From Streptomyces sp. AC512_CC834 (lineage in GTDB: Bacteria > Actinomycetota > Actinomycetes > Streptomycetales > Streptomycetaceae): a stretch of DNA of 64,000 nt. Positions 27,980-36,674 of this stretch are shown piece after piece (the first letter of the stretch is position 1; the number at the start of each line of letters is the position of its first letter). Both the position numbers and the translations under genes were made by a program. Where the stretch lies: NCBI RefSeq assembly GCF_019049325.1, contig NZ_JAGMUO010000097.1:248001-312000 (forward strand). The letters run 5' to 3'. The notes beneath the pieces were generated by a model. That model was not told the DNA's origin, did no database searches, and saw only the letters and a list, made by a program, of their open reading frames with translations.

Positions 27980-28708
27980 TCATGTCTCCGGGAATCGGCC
28001 GAGTTGTCGCTCCAGGCTGCGGGTGAGGTGGTCGGCCATCGCCTCGGCGGCACGCTCGGGCCTGCGGCGCAGTATCGCGCGGACCACGCGTTCGTGCTCC
28101 GCGAGGGTCGGTGCCCCTTCGCTCTGGAGGCTGCTGAGGCGGAAGATGTGCAGGTGGGAGTGGAGCCGCTCCACCGCGTCCGCGAGCAGCGGCCGGTGGG
28201 CGGCCCCGGCGACCGCGTCGTGGAAGCGCTGGTCCAGGGCGGCGAAGTCCCGGTAGGCCGCGTACGGTCCGGCGGGACCGGGGTGGACCTGCATGTCCTC
28301 CAGGATCGCCTCGACGGCGTCGAGTTGGGCGTCGTCGGCGTGGCGGGCGGCCAGTGCGGCGGCCCTCGGCTCCAGCAGCAGCCGCATCTCGAACAGCTCC
28401 TCCACGCCCTGCCGGGTCAGCAGTTCGGTCGCCCGGTACCCGGACAGGGAGCGCTTGACGACGAGACCGTCGGACTCCAGCCGGGCGAGCGCCTCGCGTA
28501 CGGGGGTCGGGGAGACGTTGAGCGTGCGGGCCAGCGCCTCGATGCCCACGCGGGCGCCGGGGGCGATCCCATGGTCCATGACCATGGCCTTGATATTCTC
28601 GTAGACGCTGTCGGACAGCACCTGCCGGACGGGCGCCGCCGACGGTCCACCCGCCCCCGACCCCGCCCCGGCCACGTCGTCGGAGACGGACGGGTCGTGT
28701 GCCGGCAT
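27980..28708 (-). CDS. GntR-family (FadR/FCD) regulator of the fucose operon
   Basis: A 242-aa regulator: an N-terminal winged helix (VYENIKAMVMDHGIAPGARV, ALARTLNVSPTPVREALARL) and an FCD ligand domain with the metal-type residues spread through FEMRLLLEP, ALDQRFHDAV and LAEHERVVRAIL. FCD regulators usually respond to sugar acids or carboxylates. It is convergent with the fucose operon and is its probable repressor, sensing fuconate or a later intermediate. The candidate sites are the two 17-bp repeats before the dehydratase. A Gly/Ala/Pro-rich N-terminal tail precedes the domain. Confidence 0.88.
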   Translation of the reverse strand: MPAHDPSVSDDVAGAGSGAGGPSAAPVRQVLSDSVYENIKAMVMDHGIAPGARVGIEALARTLNVSPTPVREALARLESDGLVVKRSLSGYRATELLTRQGVEELFEMRLLLEPRAAALAARHADDAQLDAVEAILEDMQVHPGPAGPYAAYRDFAALDQRFHDAVAGAAHRPLLADAVERLHSHLHIFRLSSLQSEGAPTLAEHERVVRAILRRRPERAAEAMADHLTRSLERQLGRFPET

Positions 28709-28785
28709 CCGGGTCTCCTCAGTGTGCTGTGCGTTACGGCGGTCGCCAGTTTACCGAGGTGGGCGGGTGGTGAGGGAGCGTACGG

Positions 28786-29460
28786 TCACCCGTGCCGCCG
28801 CTCCGGGGCCGCCGCCTCGAGGTCGGCGATCGTGCCCGACATGATCGTCCGCACGTGCTCGGTGATGAGCCGCGCCGGCCAGTCCCACCAGGCCACCGCC
28901 AGCAGTCGGGCGACGTCCTCGTCGGAGTACCGGGTGCGGACGAGGCGGGCGGGGTTGCCGGCGACGATCCCGTAGTCGGGCACGTCCCGGGTGACCACGG
29001 AGCCCGCGCCGACGATCGCGCCGTGGCCGATCCGCACGCCGGGCATGACGGTCGTGCCGTGGCCGAACCAGACGTCGTTGCCGACGACCGTGTCACCGCG
29101 GTTCGGCAGGTCGCCGAGCAGGTCGAAGTGCTCGGCCCAGGAGCCGCCCATGGTGGGGAAGGGGAAGGTCGAGGGACCGTCCATGCGGTGGTTGGCGCCG
29201 TTCATGATGAACCGCGTGCCCGTCCCCAGTGCGCAGAAGCCGCCGATGACGAGCCTCTCGGGGCCGTAGTGGTAGAGCACGTTGCGTGTCTCGAATGCCG
29301 TCGCGTCGTCCGGGTCGTCGTAGTAGGTGTACTCCCCCACCTCGATCAGCGGGGAGGTCACCAACGGCTTGAGGAGCACCACCCTGGGCTGCTCGGGCAT
29401 CGGGTGGAGCACCGTCGGGTCCGCGGGCACGGGCGCCGGCACGGGCAATGGCAGTGGCAT
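28786..29460 (-). CDS. Vat/CatB-type hexapeptide acetyltransferase
   Basis: A 224-aa left-handed beta-helix acetyltransferase of the xenobiotic group, which includes streptogramin A (Vat) and chloramphenicol (CatB) acetyltransferases. Evidence: VGEYTYYDDPDD, YGPERLVIGGFCALGTGTRF, the signature FIMNGANHRMDG with the catalytic histidine, TVVGNDVWFGHGTTVMPGV and the C-terminal GIVAGNPARLVR. Start ATG 29460, with GAGGAA upstream; the long upstream frame is antisense to the MFS gene. It is divergent from the pump gene with a TetR-type operator in the gap, so it may be co-regulated as a modification-plus-efflux pair. Actual drug specificity is unknown. Confidence 0.85.
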   Translation of the reverse strand: MPLPLPVPAPVPADPTVLHPMPEQPRVVLLKPLVTSPLIEVGEYTYYDDPDDATAFETRNVLYHYGPERLVIGGFCALGTGTRFIMNGANHRMDGPSTFPFPTMGGSWAEHFDLLGDLPNRGDTVVGNDVWFGHGTTVMPGVRIGHGAIVGAGSVVTRDVPDYGIVAGNPARLVRTRYSDEDVARLLAVAWWDWPARLITEHVRTIMSGTIADLEAAAPERRHG

Positions 29461-29540
29461 GGCGGGTGGTTCCTCACGGTCGCGTGGGCATGACTCGGTT
29501 CCACGATCGTCGCAATGTACTGCCCGGCCCACGACGCGAG

Positions 29541-29558
29541 GAGTGTACGTTCGTACGC
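29541..29558. promoter_or_regulatory. TetR-type operator, copy 1
   Basis: GAGTGTACGTTCGTACGC, containing the inverted repeat GTACG-TT-CGTAC. It sits between the divergent acetyltransferase and MFS genes, 22 nt before the MFS start. The identical 18 bases recur at 30809-30826. Confidence 0.7.
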
Positions 29559-29580
29559 CCTGGCGGGTAGGCTCCCGCGC

Positions 29581-30789
29581 ATGACTGTTGACGTACTGCG
29601 CCGGCCCGTCCTGGCCGATCGGCGGGCTCGCGTGGCCGTCGCCGTGCTGTTCTTCACCAACGGGGCCCTGTTCGCCAACCTGCTGCCGAGGTATCCGCAG
29701 ATCAAGGCGGACCTCGGCATCGGGAACGCCGCCTACGGACTGGCCGTGGCGGCGTTCCCGGCGGGCGCCATAGCGGCCGGGCCCGCGGCCGGGGTACTCG
29801 TGCGCCGGTTCGGCTCGGCGCGGGTGGCGGTCGGCGGCACGCTGCTGACCGGGGTGGGCATCCTGGCCGCGGGCCTCGCGGACTCGGTGGCGGTGTTCGC
29901 GGGGGCGCTGTTCCTGGCCGGGGCCATGGACGCCTTCACCGACGTCGCGCAGAACGCCCACGGTCTGCGGGTGCAGCGCCGTTACGGGCGTTCCATCATC
30001 AACTCCTTCCACGCCATCTGGTCCATCGGCGCCGTCACCGGCGGGTCCATGGCCGCCGGTGCGATCGCGCTCGGCGTCCCACGGGGGCCGCACCTGCTCT
30101 TCTCCGCCGTGGTGTTCGCGGTCGCGGCGTGCGCCGCCCTGCGGTTGTGCCTGCCGGGCCCCGAGACGGAACCGGCCGGGGAGACCGACGCCGAGGACCG
30201 CGCGCCCCGGGAGCAGCGGGCCCCGGCGACGGGACCGCGCACCGGCTACGTGCTGGCCGCGCTCGTCCTCATCGCCACGGCCGGCACCCTCGTCGAGGAC
30301 GCGGGCAGTTCCTGGGCCACCCTCTACCTCTCCGACTCGCTGCACGCGACGGTGGCGCTGGCCGCCTCCGGCTATGTCGCCCTGGTCGGCGCCCAGTTCG
30401 TCGGCCGCATCGTCGGCGACCGGCTCGTGGACCGCTTCGGTCAGCGCGCGGTGGCCCGCTCGGGCGCCCTGATCGCCGCGGTCGGCATGGGCCTGGCACT
30501 GGCCGTGCCGACGGTGCCCGGGACGGTTCTCGGGTTCGCCGCGGCCGGGTTCGGGGTGGCGACCCTCGTTCCGGCGGCGATGCACGAGGCCGACGAACTG
30601 CCGGGCCTCAAACCCGGGTCGGGGCTGACCATCGTCTCCTGGCTGATGCGGCTCGGCTTCCTGCTCTCCCCGCCTGTCGTGGGGCTGGTCGCCGACGCCA
30701 CGAGTCTGCGGGTGGGGCTGCTGGTCGTGCCGCTCGCGGGGCTTCTCGTGCTGCTGTGCGCGGGAGTGCTCCGCTCGCGCCGACAGTGA
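29581..30789 (+). CDS. Major facilitator superfamily transporter
   Basis: A 402-aa, 12-helix transporter (FFTNGALFANLLPRYPQIKADLGI at the start; RIVGDRLVDRFGQRAVAR as the second-half loop between helices 8 and 9). The family of this opening is spread among sugar-type and drug-type permeases, so the substrate cannot be told. A TetR-type operator precedes it, and two acetyltransferases and a TetR gene surround it, which favours an efflux or detoxification role. ATG 29581 is the natural start after the operator. Confidence 0.85.
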   Translation: MTVDVLRRPVLADRRARVAVAVLFFTNGALFANLLPRYPQIKADLGIGNAAYGLAVAAFPAGAIAAGPAAGVLVRRFGSARVAVGGTLLTGVGILAAGLADSVAVFAGALFLAGAMDAFTDVAQNAHGLRVQRRYGRSIINSFHAIWSIGAVTGGSMAAGAIALGVPRGPHLLFSAVVFAVAACAALRLCLPGPETEPAGETDAEDRAPREQRAPATGPRTGYVLAALVLIATAGTLVEDAGSSWATLYLSDSLHATVALAASGYVALVGAQFVGRIVGDRLVDRFGQRAVARSGALIAAVGMGLALAVPTVPGTVLGFAAAGFGVATLVPAAMHEADELPGLKPGSGLTIVSWLMRLGFLLSPPVVGLVADATSLRVGLLVVPLAGLLVLLCAGVLRSRRQ

Positions 30790-30808
30790 GCCGCACCGCA
30801 CCGTACGA

Positions 30809-30826
30809 GAGTGTACGTTCGTACGC
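30809..30826. promoter_or_regulatory. TetR-type operator, copy 2
   Basis: Identical 18-bp copy of the site at 29541-29558, 22 nt upstream of the maltose-type acetyltransferase start: the same spacing as at the MFS gene. The equal spacing argues for an operator at equivalent promoter positions. Confidence 0.7.
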
Positions 30827-30848
30827 TTTCGGGGGTACGATCGGGCCC

Positions 30849-31430
30849 ATGCCGACAGACCACTTCGCGGACGACCCCCGCACGAACCTCGAGCGCATGC
30901 TGGCGGGCGACCTGTACATCGCCGACGATCCGGAGATCGCCCGCAGGCAGCAGCGGGCCGTGCGGCTGGCCGCCCGCTACCAAGCCGCGTACGCGCAGGA
31001 CACGGAGGCCGCGCGGCCGGTCCTCGCGGAACTGCTCGGCTCCCTGGGCGCGGAGGCTCATGTGCGGCCGCCGCTGTACGTCGACTACGGCAGCAACATC
31101 ACCGTCGGTGCGCGCACCTTCGTCAACTACAACCTGACGGCGCTGGACGTCGCGGCGATCACCATCGGCGAGGACTGCCAGATCGGGCCCAACGTCCAAC
31201 TGCTCACTCCCACACACCCCCTGGAGGCGGAGCCGCGGCGCGACACACTGGAGGCCGCCCGGCCGATCGTCGTCGGCGACAACGTCTGGCTGGGCGGCGG
31301 CGCGATCGTGCTGCCGGGCGTGACCATCGGGGACAACTCGGTCATCGGCGCCGGAGCGGTCGTCACCAAGGACGTGCCGGCGAACGTCGTGGCCGTCGGC
31401 AACCCCGCCCGGCCGGTGCGGAAGGTGTAA
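30849..31430 (+). CDS. Maltose/galactoside O-acetyltransferase family protein
   Basis: A 193-aa LacA/Maa-type hexapeptide acetyltransferase. The N-terminal Mac domain is present (RMLAGDLYIADDPEI ... ARYQAAYAQD), followed by the beta-helix: PPLYVDYGSNITVGARTFVNYN, then LLTPTHPLEAEPR with the catalytic His, and NVWLGGGAIVLPGVTIGDNSVIGAGAVVTKDVP. Such enzymes acetylate sugars from acetyl-CoA. The gene ends 10 nt before a TetR gene and is preceded by the same operator as the MFS pump. Confidence 0.9.
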   Translation: MPTDHFADDPRTNLERMLAGDLYIADDPEIARRQQRAVRLAARYQAAYAQDTEAARPVLAELLGSLGAEAHVRPPLYVDYGSNITVGARTFVNYNLTALDVAAITIGEDCQIGPNVQLLTPTHPLEAEPRRDTLEAARPIVVGDNVWLGGGAIVLPGVTIGDNSVIGAGAVVTKDVPANVVAVGNPARPVRKV

Positions 31431-31440
31431 GTCTGCTCCC

Positions 31441-31998
31441 ATGGCAACCGGACACACCGATCCGCAGCGGCGTGAGCGCATCCTCGCCGCCACCCTCGAC
31501 CTGATCGCCGAGGAGGGCATCGCACGCGTCTCCCACCGGAAGATCGCGACACGCGCCGGGGTACCCCTGGGGTCGATGACCTACCACTTCAGCGGCATCG
31601 ACGAGCTGCTGCGGGAGGCGTTCGGCCGCTTCACCGACCACATCGTCGCCGTGTTCGACGCCCATCTCGGTGCCGCGGGCGACCGCGACCAGGCCCGGGC
31701 GGCGGTGGCCGACCTCGTGCACGAGCTGTCCGAGGAAAGCCAGCGCGACCTGGTGCTCACCCAGGAGCTGTACACGCTCGCCGCCCGTCAGCCGGCCTAC
31801 CGGGAGCTGACCCACGAGTGGATGCGCCGCAGCCGCGTCCACCTGGAGAAGCACTTCGACCCGGAGACGGCCCGGCAGCTCGACGCCCTCATCGAGGGGC
31901 TGACGCTGCACCGCGCACTGGCCCGTGAGCCCCACGGGCGGGCTCTCACCGTCGAGGCCATCGCCCGCGTCACCACCACGGACCGGCGCGCACCCTAG
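31441..31998 (+). CDS. TetR-family regulator of the acetyltransferase/MFS module
   Basis: A 185-aa TetR protein. Helix-turn-helix: RERILAATLDLIAEEGIARVSHRKIATRAGVPLGSMTYHF. The C-terminal part resembles the TetR_C_17/YfiR-type ligand domain. It is separated by 10 nt from the maltose-type acetyltransferase and is probably cotranscribed with it, so it would control itself through the operator at 30809-30826 and the pump through the copy at 29541-29558. Ends at a hairpin terminator. Confidence 0.9.
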   Translation: MATGHTDPQRRERILAATLDLIAEEGIARVSHRKIATRAGVPLGSMTYHFSGIDELLREAFGRFTDHIVAVFDAHLGAAGDRDQARAAVADLVHELSEESQRDLVLTQELYTLAARQPAYRELTHEWMRRSRVHLEKHFDPETARQLDALIEGLTLHRALAREPHGRALTVEAIARVTTTDRRAP

Positions 31999-32000
31999 CG

Positions 32001-32039
32001 GCCCGTGCGGCGCGGGCCTGACCCCCGTGCCGCACGGGC
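32001..32039. terminator. Hairpin between convergent TetR and YeeE-type genes
   Basis: Perfect 11-bp arms GCCCGTGCGGC / GCCGCACGGGC with a 17-nt loop, 2 nt after the TetR stop and just before the end of the convergent transporter gene. Likely serves both. Confidence 0.7.
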
Positions 32040-32048
32040 ATCCCCCGG

Positions 32049-33347
32049 TCAGCAGACGCCGTCGCCCGGCTTGGGGTTGCCCAGGCCGAACAGCGGCCGC
32101 AGCTTGAGGCCCGCCCAGGTGCCGGCCAGCGCGAAGGCTCCCCACAGCCAGCCGCTGAGGCTGCCCGAGGCGATGCCCGCCAGATAGGCGCCGATGTTGC
32201 AGCCGCCGGCCAGTCGGGCGCCGATGCCCATCAGCACACCGCCGAGCACCGCCGCGACGGCGGTACGCCAGGGGATGCCCCGGTGCAGCGCCCAGGTGCC
32301 GCCGAGCGAGGCGGCGACGGCGGCGCCGATCATGATGCCGATGTCGGTGAGGCTGGTCTTGTCGGCGAGCACCGGACCGGCCAGCATCTCGGCGTTGCCG
32401 GGCCGCTGCCACCAGGTCCAGTTCTCCGGGTGGCCGCCGAGCGCGCCGACCAGTTCCGAGCCCCACAGGCTGAAGGCACTGGTGACGCCCCAGGCACCGC
32501 CGGAGACCAGCAGGACGCCCGCGCCGAGCACGGCCAGCGCGAGGGCGCCGACGGCCAGTGGCCACGAGCCGCGCAGCGCCCGCAGCGCGGCACCGCGCGC
32601 CGAGGGCACCGCGCCCAGGGGCGGCGGGTTGCGGCGGGCCTGGACACGCCTGCTGACCAGCACCACGAGCAGCAGAGCCACGATGGTCACGGCCCAGGAG
32701 CCGAACCGGCCGACATGGTCGGACAGCACGACGGGATCCCAGGCGGGGAGGTCCTTCCACAGGTCGAACTGCCAGGCGGCAAGCGTGGCGCCCGCGACGA
32801 AGCCGCCGAGGGTCAGCACGATCGACGTCTGTCCCGAGCCGACGGCGAAGAGGGTGCCCGAGGCGCAGGCGCCGCCGAGCTGCATGCCGATCGCGAAGAG
32901 CGCCGAGCCGGCGAACAGGCCGACGCCGATCGGCCCGGCGGACGGTGCCGGCTGGGAGCCGAACAGCCCGGTCTCCGTGCCGATGAGGAGCGCGAACAGG
33001 GTCGCCGTGGTGCCGAGCAGCAGGGCGTGCGCCTGCAGTCCGGAGCCGTTGCCGACGGCGACGAGCTGCCGCCAGGCGGAGGTGAAGCCGAACCGGGAGT
33101 GGAAGAGGGCGATGCCCAGGCCGAGGCCGAGCAGGAGGAGCACGCCCGGTTCGGCGCCGTGCGCGGACCACACGTACGCGGTCAGGGCGGCGGCGAGCAG
33201 CCCGGACACCACGAGCGGCGTCCGGCGCACCGGAGGCAGGGGCGGTGCCTCGGGCCGTGCCGAGGAGGTGGGCGAGGGGGCGAACAGGACGGCGGGCGCG
33301 CGCGGCGGCGCGGCCGGGGCCGGCCCGGCCGGGGGTGCGGTGGTCAC
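32049..33347 (-). CDS. YeeE/YedE (DUF395) family sulfur-compound transporter
   Basis: A 432-aa polytopic protein with two related halves. Each carries the small-residue/Cys signature of thiosulfate transporters: QLGGACASGTLFAVGSGQTS in the first half and GARLAGGCNIGAYLAGIASGSLSGW in the second. In YeeE the conserved cysteines pass thiosulfate across the membrane. A Pro/Ala-rich N-terminal extension precedes the first helix. The GTG start has GGAG upstream. No TusA/YeeD gene is adjacent. A short Cys-containing ORF with its own -10-like box lies just upstream and may control expression in response to cysteine supply. Confidence 0.85.
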   Translation of the reverse strand: MTTAPPAGPAPAAPPRAPAVLFAPSPTSSARPEAPPLPPVRRTPLVVSGLLAAALTAYVWSAHGAEPGVLLLLGLGLGIALFHSRFGFTSAWRQLVAVGNGSGLQAHALLLGTTATLFALLIGTETGLFGSQPAPSAGPIGVGLFAGSALFAIGMQLGGACASGTLFAVGSGQTSIVLTLGGFVAGATLAAWQFDLWKDLPAWDPVVLSDHVGRFGSWAVTIVALLLVVLVSRRVQARRNPPPLGAVPSARGAALRALRGSWPLAVGALALAVLGAGVLLVSGGAWGVTSAFSLWGSELVGALGGHPENWTWWQRPGNAEMLAGPVLADKTSLTDIGIMIGAAVAASLGGTWALHRGIPWRTAVAAVLGGVLMGIGARLAGGCNIGAYLAGIASGSLSGWLWGAFALAGTWAGLKLRPLFGLGNPKPGDGVC

Positions 33348-33431
33348 GGGAGATCTCCGGGGTGGTGCACGGGGACGGCGGGCATGGCGCTGGGCGGACC
33401 GGCGGCGGGGATCACGCGGCCGGTGCGGGGT

Positions 33432-33515
33432 TCAGCGGCGACAGAGGCCGTCGTCGACGCACCACGCCGAGTTCGCGAAGAGCGCGAGGCACAGCAGCGG
33501 AGCCGAGGCAGACAT
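33432..33515 (-). CDS. Candidate leaderless 27-aa Cys-containing leader peptide
   Basis: A 28-codon ORF, MSASAPLLCLALFANSAWCV then DDGLCRR and stop, with three Cys codons (TGC, TGC, TGT). It ends 84 nt before the sulfur transporter start. There is no ribosome site; instead a -10-like TATATT (33523-33528 on the plus strand) ends exactly 7 nt before the ATG, placing transcription start at the ATG, so the message would be leaderless. No good -35 is visible. The same arrangement (7 nt from -10 to ATG, Cys codons, sulfur gene downstream) occurs at 48640. A Cys-responsive attenuator role is inferred. Confidence 0.45.
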   Translation of the reverse strand: MSASAPLLCLALFANSAWCVDDGLCRR

Positions 33516-33552
33516 GCGCACGAATATACGGAGGAGAGCGCTCCGGACGCCA

Positions 33553-33597
33553 TGCCGTCTCGCCATGCGGATGGCGCGTACGCATGGCGAGACGGCA
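33553..33597. terminator. Hairpin downstream of htpG
   Basis: Perfect 17-bp inverted repeat (arms TGCCGTCTCGCCATGCG and complement, 11-nt loop) placed between the end of htpG and the leader ORF of the sulfur transporter, both on the minus strand. Best read as the htpG terminator. The rest of the 323-nt gap holds only the leader ORF and its -10 box. Confidence 0.75.
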
Positions 33598-33670
33598 GGC
33601 CGGGGCCCAGGTGCGGCGGCCGCTGGAACCCAGGCCGCCACCGCGGGCCTCACCTCGTGACCGGGAACGG

Positions 33671-35614
33671 CTACACGGTGCGCTCCAGACGGTCCGCCAC
33701 CAGCTTCACGAACCGGGCGGGGTCCTTCGGCCGGCCGCCCTCGGCGAGTACCGCAAGAGCGTGCAGCAGTTCGGCGCTCTCGGTGAGTTCCGTGCGGTCC
33801 CGCTGGTCCGTGTGGGCCCGGTTCAGGGTCTTCACGAGCTGGTGCTCCGGGTTGAGTTCGAGGATCCGCTTGGCGCTCGGCACCTCCTGGCCCATCGCCC
33901 GGTACATGTTCTCCAGGGCGGGTGTCAGCTCACCCGCGTCGGAGACCACGCAGGCCGGCGAGACCGTGAGGCGGGAGGAGAGGCGGACCTCCTTGACGTC
34001 CTCGCCGAGGTGCTCCGTCATCCAGCCGAGCAGCCCGGCGTACTCCTCGCTCTGCCTGTCCTTCTCGGCGTCGCTCTTGTCGTCCTGCTCCGCGCCGAGG
34101 TCGATCTCCCCCTTGACCACCGAACGCAGCGGCTTGCCCTCGTACTCCCCCACCGCGTCGGCCCAGACCTCGTCCACGGCGTCGGTCAGCAGCAGCACCT
34201 CGACGCCCCTGGCCCGGAACGCCTCCATGTGCGGGGAGTTCTCGACGGCCTGCCGGGACTCGCCCGTCATGTAGTAGATGTCGGCCTGACCGTCCTTCAT
34301 CCGCTCCACGTAACTCCTCAGCGTGGTCGGCTCGTCGGCGTCGTGCGTGGACGCGAAGGAGGAGGCGGCGAGGATCGCGTCGCGGTTGTCGGAGTCGGTC
34401 ACCAGTCCTTCCTTCAGGACGGCGCCGAACTCCCGCCAGAACGTGGAGTAGCGGTCCGGCGCGGACGTCATCAGGTCCTTGACCGTGGCCAGGACCTTCT
34501 TCGTCAGGCGGCGCTGGATCATGCGGATGTGACGGTCCTGCTGGAGGATCTCGCGGGAGACGTTGAGCGAGAGGTCCTGCGCGTCGACGACGCCCTTGAC
34601 GAAGCGGAGGTAGGGCGGCAGCAGTTCCTCGCAGTCGTCCATGATGAAGACGCGCTTCACATAGAGCTGGACGCCGCGCTGGTAGCCCTGGTTGTACAGG
34701 TCGTGCGAGGCGTGCGCGGGCACGAAGAGCAGGGCCTGGTACTCGAAGGTGCCCTCCGCCTGGAGCCGGATCGTCTCCAGCGGGTCGCGCCAGTCGTGGC
34801 CGATGTGCTTGTACAGCTCGTGGTACTCGTCGTCGGACACCTCGTCGCGCGGGCGCGCCCACAGGGCCTTCATCGAGTTGAGCGTCTCGGCCTCGCGGGC
34901 CTCGGCGGCGTCGTCGGCCTCGGCGTCGCGAGGCTCCGGCAGCAGGCGGACCGGCCAGGTGATGAAGTCCGAGTACCGCTTGACGATCTCCTTGATCTTC
35001 CACGTGGACGTGTAGTCGTGGAGCTGGTTGTCGGAGTCGGCCGGCTTGAGGTGCAGCGTGACCGCGGTGCCCTGCGGTGCCTCGTCGAGCCGCTCCAGGG
35101 TGTACGTGCCCTCACCGCGCGACGACCAGCGGGTGCCCTGGGCCTCGCTCGCGTGCCGGGTGACCAGGGTGACCTCGTCGGCCACCATGAACCCCGAGTA
35201 GAAGCCGACGCCGAACTGGCCGATGAGCCCGTCGGCCCCGGCTCCGGCCCCGGCCCCGGCGGCGTCCTTGGCCGCGTCCTTGGCCTCGCGCAGCTCCTCG
35301 AGGAACTGGGCGGTGCCCGAGTTGGCGATGGTGCCGATCAGCCGGGTGACCTCGTCGTACGACATGCCGATGCCGTTGTCCCGCACGGTCAGCGTGCGGG
35401 CGTCCTTGTCGACCTCCAGCTCGATGTGCAGGTCGCTGACGTCGGCGTCGGGGGCGTCGTCGCGCAGGGCGGCGAGGCGCAGCTTGTCCAGCGCGTCGGA
35501 GGCGTTGGAGACGAGCTCGCGCAGGAAGACATCCTTGTTCGAGTAGACGGAGTGAATCATTAGCTGGAGGAGCTGACGTGCCTCTACCTGGAACTCAAAT
35601 GTTTCGGTCGTCAT
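33671..35614 (-). CDS. htpG: Molecular chaperone HtpG (Hsp90)
   Basis: A 647-aa bacterial Hsp90. The N-terminal GHKL ATPase domain has the standard opening [20 protein letters not shown] followed by [23 protein letters not shown], with Glu/Asn for ATP, DNGIGMS and GQFGVGFYS. The middle domain holds [11 protein letters not shown] and [10 protein letters not shown] with the catalytic Arg; the C-terminal dimerisation domain ends near LERTV. Start ATG 35614 begins the conserved sequence; the frame continues upstream but without homology. An Ala/Gly/Asp-rich insert ([15 protein letters not shown]) sits in the lid segment. Monocistronic, ended by a hairpin. No HAIR-type heat-shock site was seen. 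Confidence 0.96.
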
Positions 35615-35693
35615 GGCTGGTGAGTACCTCACAGGGTTGCGTTCGTCAGCACTGGCGTGACCAACTTTAGAACAGCGCGGGCGGCCAACCGGG

Positions 35694-36674
35694 CTAACCG
35701 TGCAGCGACCGGTACGCCTCCACCGCCCCCGGGTGCAGCGGGACACTGCCCGTGCCGATCAGACTGCGGACGTCGAGGAACTGGGCGCCCACCGCGTGCT
35801 CGGGCACGAACTCGGGGGCGCGCTGGACCAGGAGCCGTGTCAGGGCGCCGGCCACGGCGGGGTCGAGGTCGGGGCGGCACACGAGCAGGTTGGACACGCC
35901 GACGGTGGCGACACCGGCCGAGGAGCGGTACGCGCTCTGCGGCAGTGACACCTCCTCCAGTCCCGCACCCGCCATGCCGTCCCCGCCGGCGAGCGCGGGC
36001 AGGAGGCCGGCGAGTGGCAGGAAGCGCAGGCCCGGGTCCCGGTCGAGGGCGGAGAGGGTGGGCAGCGGCACCCCGCCCGCCACGAGCAGGCCGACGACGG
36101 AGCCGGTGCGCAGGGCATCGGCCGCGTCGGCCAGGCGCAGATGCCGTACCGGCACGTCGGTGCCGGGCGAGAGGCCGGCGGCGCTCAGGAGACGGGCGCC
36201 CAGCAGGGCCGCGCCGGAACCGGCGGCGCCGAGCGAGACGGGGTGCCCGGCGAGGTCGGCCACGGCGCGCACCGGGGCGTCGGCGCGCACGGCGAACTGG
36301 AGGTACGTCTCGTAGACCCTGCCGATCGCCCTCAGGGGCACGGGCCGTGGGAACAGCGCGGTGCCCTGGGCGGCCCGGGCGGTGTCGGTGAGGACGAGCG
36401 CGAGGTCGGCGTGGCCGTCGCGGAGCAGTTCGATGTTGGTGACGCTGCCGGCGGTGGTGCGTACGCGGCAGCTCAGGCCGGGATACGCCGCTTCGACCTG
36501 CGTGGCGAGGAGCCGGCCGAAGGCCGCGTAGAAGGCGGTGGGTTCGCCGGTGGCCAGCCGCAGCAGACCGCTCGGACCGGAGCCGTCCCGCGCGTGGTCG
36601 CCCGCGAGCAGCCCGCCGAGGGTGCCGGACGTGGCGGTCGCGAGCGCGGCGCGCAGTGCCGTACGCCGGTTCAC
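35694..36674 (-). CDS. TAXI-family TRAP-type solute-binding protein
   Basis: A 326-aa exported binding protein: signal sequence VNRRTALRAALATATSGTLGGLLAG, then LLRLATGEPTAFYAAFGRLLATQ, YPGLSCRVRTTAGSVTNIELLRDGHADLALVLTD, and LRAIGRVYETYLQFAV, the TAXI/NMT1-like pattern. TAXI proteins usually deliver glutamate or other carboxylates to TRAP permeases, but no TRAP membrane gene is present. Its GTG start overlaps the stop of the histidine kinase (GTGA), so it is produced with the two-component system and may act as the ligand-sensing partner of the kinase. The longer upstream frame is the kinase gene out of frame. Confidence 0.85.
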   Translation of the reverse strand: MNRRTALRAALATATSGTLGGLLAGDHARDGSGPSGLLRLATGEPTAFYAAFGRLLATQVEAAYPGLSCRVRTTAGSVTNIELLRDGHADLALVLTDTARAAQGTALFPRPVPLRAIGRVYETYLQFAVRADAPVRAVADLAGHPVSLGAAGSGAALLGARLLSAAGLSPGTDVPVRHLRLADAADALRTGSVVGLLVAGGVPLPTLSALDRDPGLRFLPLAGLLPALAGGDGMAGAGLEEVSLPQSAYRSSAGVATVGVSNLLVCRPDLDPAVAGALTRLLVQRAPEFVPEHAVGAQFLDVRSLIGTGSVPLHPGAVEAYRSLHG

